A stretch of DNA of 64,000 nucleotides, taken from the NCBI GenBank assembly GCA_951812615.1, contig CATOSU010000003.1:372001-436000 (forward strand). Direction: 5' to 3'. The notes beneath the pieces were generated by a model that saw only the letters and a list, made by a program, of their open reading frames with translations, ran no database searches and was not told where the DNA came from. The translations under genes were made by a program, and so were the position numbers. This document shows positions 61,864 through 64,000 of the stretch, piece by piece. The stretch is from an uncultured Paracoccaceae bacterium. Its GTDB lineage: Bacteria > Pseudomonadota > Alphaproteobacteria > Rhodobacterales > Rhodobacteraceae. The stretch's first letter is position 1, and each line of letters opens with the position of its first letter.

Positions 61864-62823
61864 TCAGGCCTCCACCTTCGGTTCCCGCAAGACCCGCGGT
61901 ACCTTGAATTCAACTGTCTCGATGGCGGTTTCTACCGGTTCCACCGTCACCGTGTACCGCGTGCCGAACGCCGCGATCACCTCGTCGATCAGCACCTCAG
62001 GTGCCGACGCCCCTGCTGTCAGGCCCACGGCGGTCACACCGTCCAGCGCACGCCAGTCGATATCGTCCGCACGCTGCACCAGCTGGGCATAGGCACAGCC
62101 CGCCTTGCGCCCCACTTCCACCAGCCGCCGGGAATTGGACGAATTCGGCGCTCCCACGACAAGCATCGCTTCGACGCGCGTGGCCATCGCCTTCACGGCT
62201 TCCTGCCGGTTCGTGGTGGCATAGCAGATGTCTTCCTTGTGCGGGCCGACAATGTCCGGGAAACGGGCCTGCAACGCGGCCACGATGCTTGCGGTGTCGT
62301 CCACGCTCAGCGTCGTTTGCGTCACATAGGCCAGCCGCGCAGGATCCCGCACCGCCAGCGTCGCAACATCCGCCGGCGTTTCCACCAGCAACACCTCGCC
62401 GGCGGGCAACTGGCCCATGGTTCCGACGGTCTCGGGGTGGCCGTCATGCCCGATCATCACGATCTGCAGGCCGGCATCGGCATGGCGCTGGGCCTCGATA
62501 TGCACCTTGCTCACCAACGGGCACGTCGCGTCGACAAACAGCATCTCGCGCCGCGTCGCCTCGGCCGGGACCGATTTCGGCACGCCGTGGGCGGAAAACA
62601 CCACCGGGCGATCGTCGGGGCAATCTTCCAGCTCCTCGACAAACAGCGCCCCCTTGGCGCGCAGCTCGTCCACGACATAGCGGTTGTGGACGATCTCGTG
62701 CCGCACATAGACAGGCGCGCCCCATTTCTGCAGCGCCATCTCGACGATCTTGATCGCCCGGTCGACGCCCGCACAGAATCCGCGCGGCGCGGCGAGATAA
62801 AGCGTAAGGGACGGGCGCGACAT
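61864..62823 (-). CDS. ispH: 4-hydroxy-3-methylbut-2-enyl diphosphate reductase
   Basis: The 319-residue iron-sulfur enzyme makes IPP and DMAPP in the last step of the MEP pathway. Cys residues occur in [28 protein letters not shown] and AGCAYAQ (the usual three cluster ligands are conserved Cys). HGVPKSVP and [15 protein letters not shown] are substrate-binding motifs. The ATG at 62823 has GAAGG before it; a GTG eight codons upstream is also possible. It heads the ispH-to-rnhA operon. Confidence 0.95.
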   Translation of the reverse strand: MSRPSLTLYLAAPRGFCAGVDRAIKIVEMALQKWGAPVYVRHEIVHNRYVVDELRAKGALFVEELEDCPDDRPVVFSAHGVPKSVPAEATRREMLFVDATCPLVSKVHIEAQRHADAGLQIVMIGHDGHPETVGTMGQLPAGEVLLVETPADVATLAVRDPARLAYVTQTTLSVDDTASIVAALQARFPDIVGPHKEDICYATTNRQEAVKAMATRVEAMLVVGAPNSSNSRRLVEVGRKAGCAYAQLVQRADDIDWRALDGVTAVGLTAGASAPEVLIDEVIAAFGTRYTVTVEPVETAIETVEFKVPRVLREPKVEA

Positions 62824-62909
62824 CAGCAGACCTTCACGGGCAGACACAGGTTCCGTCCACGATCTAGCGTTATGCGCCGCGGTTTACCACCGCGCCCGGT
62901 CCGATCCGG

Positions 62910-63479
62910 CTATTTGTTGGCAAATGCGACTTTGCGTTCCTCGGGAATTTCGCGTGGCGGCCGCCCGATCACTTCCTTCAGCTCTTCCAGTTCGATGAAG
63001 TTGTCGGCCTGCCGGCGCAATTCGTCCGAAATCATCGGCGGCTGGCTGCGGATGGTCGAAACAACCGAAACCCGGACCCCCTGGCGCTGCAGGCTCGCGA
63101 TGAGCGGCCGGAAATCCCCATCTCCGGAAAACAGCACGATATGATCGACCCTTGGTGCCAGCTCCATTGCATCAACCGCCAACTCGATATCCATGTTCCC
63201 CTTGACCTTCCGGCGGCCCATGGAATCTGTGTATTCCTTGGCCGGTTTGGTCACCATGGTAAAGCCGTTGTAATGCAGCCAGTCGACCAGCGGCCGAATT
63301 GGTGAGTACTCGTCATTCTCCAGCAGAGCAGTATAGTAAAAAGCCCGCAGCAATTTGCCACGTCGCATGAACTCTTGTCGGAGAAGCTTGTAATCGATAT
63401 CGAATCCCAACGCCTTCGCGGCGGCATAAAGATTCGACCCATCGATGAACAGCGCGAGCCGTTCGTCTTTATAAAACAT
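62910..63479 (-). CDS. NYN-domain (LabA/DUF88) protein
   Basis: The 189-residue protein starts MFYKDERLALFIDGSNLY at 63479. The PIN-like NYN core has the acidic residues in FIDGSNLYAAAKALG, GNMDIELAVDAMEL and VLFSGDGDFRPLI. Members are RNase-like or regulate other processes; the target is unknown. It diverges from folK with about 95 bp between. Confidence 0.93.
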   Translation of the reverse strand: MFYKDERLALFIDGSNLYAAAKALGFDIDYKLLRQEFMRRGKLLRAFYYTALLENDEYSPIRPLVDWLHYNGFTMVTKPAKEYTDSMGRRKVKGNMDIELAVDAMELAPRVDHIVLFSGDGDFRPLIASLQRQGVRVSVVSTIRSQPPMISDELRRQADNFIELEELKEVIGRPPREIPEERKVAFANK

Positions 63480-63573
63480 AAAAAGCCCTTCCAATATCAC
63501 GCTTCGCCAAAGGTGTTCCGTGAGTGTGTGAGTGGTCGGCGAAACGGTTCAGTCAATTTAAGGCTATTCAATT

Positions 63574-64000
63574 GTGCCGCAAGACCGTTTTACTTCTGAA
63601 ATTCAGCCAAATCTGACCGAATTCCGGTCAACCGGCCTCATAGCGGCGGGCGGAAACTTGACCCTTACGAAAGGTACACCGGCCCAGACAATTGTGGAAG
63701 CAATAAATTTTTTGCACCGGGATGGGGTCGCGGTTACCGCTGTCAGCCGATTCTTCGATACACCGTGTTTTCCCGCCGAGGCCGGTCCGGATTACGTCAA
63801 TGCCGCGATTGCCGTGGCCACCAACTTGACGGCCCACGACCTGCTGACGGTTTTGCACGGGATCGAAAACCGGTTCGGGCGCCGGCGGGAACAGCGCTGG
63901 GGCATGCGGACGCTGGATCTGGACCTGATCGCGCTGGACGACACCGTGCTCCCGGATCCGGGCACGGTGCGGCGCTGGATCGAAATTCCCCCCGCGGACC
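63574..64000 (+). CDS. folK: 6-hydroxymethyl-dihydropterin pyrophosphokinase FolK (partial, right edge)
   Basis: From a GTG at 63574 (after an in-frame stop at 63559-63561) 142 residues are open to the window end: IAAGGNLTLTKGTPAQTIVEAI, VSRFFDTPCFP, and the HPPK signature NRFGRRREQRWGMRTLDLDLIAL, with catalytic acids in DLDL. It transfers pyrophosphate from ATP in folate synthesis. N-terminal residues before GNLT are longer than usual, so the start could be later (for example the GGNLT beta strand). The 3' end is outside. Confidence 0.93.
   Translation, partial: MPQDRFTSEIQPNLTEFRSTGLIAAGGNLTLTKGTPAQTIVEAINFLHRDGVAVTAVSRFFDTPCFPAEAGPDYVNAAIAVATNLTAHDLLTVLHGIENRFGRRREQRWGMRTLDLDLIALDDTVLPDPGTVRRWIEIPPAD

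Overview
The window is high-G+C, gene-dense alphaproteobacterial chromosome, almost certainly from the Rhodobacterales (Roseobacter/Rhodobacteraceae). The evidence is the set of lineage markers: GapR, CcrM next to rnhB with GANTC sites upstream, TIGR03862-type flavoprotein, DUF2125, DUF3576, DUF6428 and DUF1036 proteins, an alphaproteobacterial porin, P. denitrificans-style cobC/cbiB, and tandem peptide deformylases before fmt. A sequence matching the CtrA box (TTAA-N7-TTAA) also occurs.

Layout. 1-6.8 kb: the start of an MBL-fold hydrolase with an upstream AT-rich palindrome, GapR, the molybdate transporter modABC, an unknown protein, and a divergent MatR-like regulator/malonyl-CoA decarboxylase pair sharing a TGTATACA site. 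6.8-17.1 kb: the accessory region. It holds a lone asparagine-synthase-like protein without the glutaminase cysteine, tRNA-Thr(TGT), then about 7 kb of mobile DNA: a tyrosine recombinase plus IS91-family transposase, followed by an IS1595-type element that carries a fused methyltransferase-nuclease gene. The IS1595 transposase is itself split by an IS256-family copy, and the right end of the IS1595 element truncates a DUF427 gene. 17.2-26.2 kb: envelope and exported proteins, a membrane-anchored winged-helix regulator, rnhB-ccrM, a DinB protein, a repeat-containing DUF1036 protein, a glycosyltransferase interrupted by one in-frame TGA, and a membrane adenylate/guanylate cyclase. 26.2-46.2 kb: mostly housekeeping: alkB, mutY, DciA-like, DsbA-like, CaiB-like, the lpxK/KDO-transferase/phosphatase/pmbA run, SDR plus enoyl-CoA hydratase, HNH protein, flavoprotein, GST, and leuS-lptE-holA. 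46.2-64 kb: a highly expressed porin, yggS, a lytic transglycosylase, cobalamin genes, a degenerate receiver behind a CtrA-like box, a C-S lyase, three deformylase-family genes and fmt separated by an ArsR/DUF6428 pair, two GlsB-like membrane proteins, an orthocaspase, the ispH-LysE-methyltransferase-rnhA operon, a NYN protein and the start of folK.

How the genes work together. Several operons are tightly coupled by 4-base or 1-base overlaps (modABC, SDR-ECH, cbiB-cobC, leuS-lptE-holA, def-def-def, ispH to rnhA). Outer-membrane biogenesis recurs (LpxK, KDO transferase, LptE, porin). The most unusual material is the nested island with its transposon-borne restriction-modification-like fusion, the two-TM winged-helix regulator overlapping a small exported protein, the third deformylase that has lost catalytic residues, and the nonsense-interrupted glycosyltransferase. 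No CRISPR array, rRNA or complete prophage was seen.
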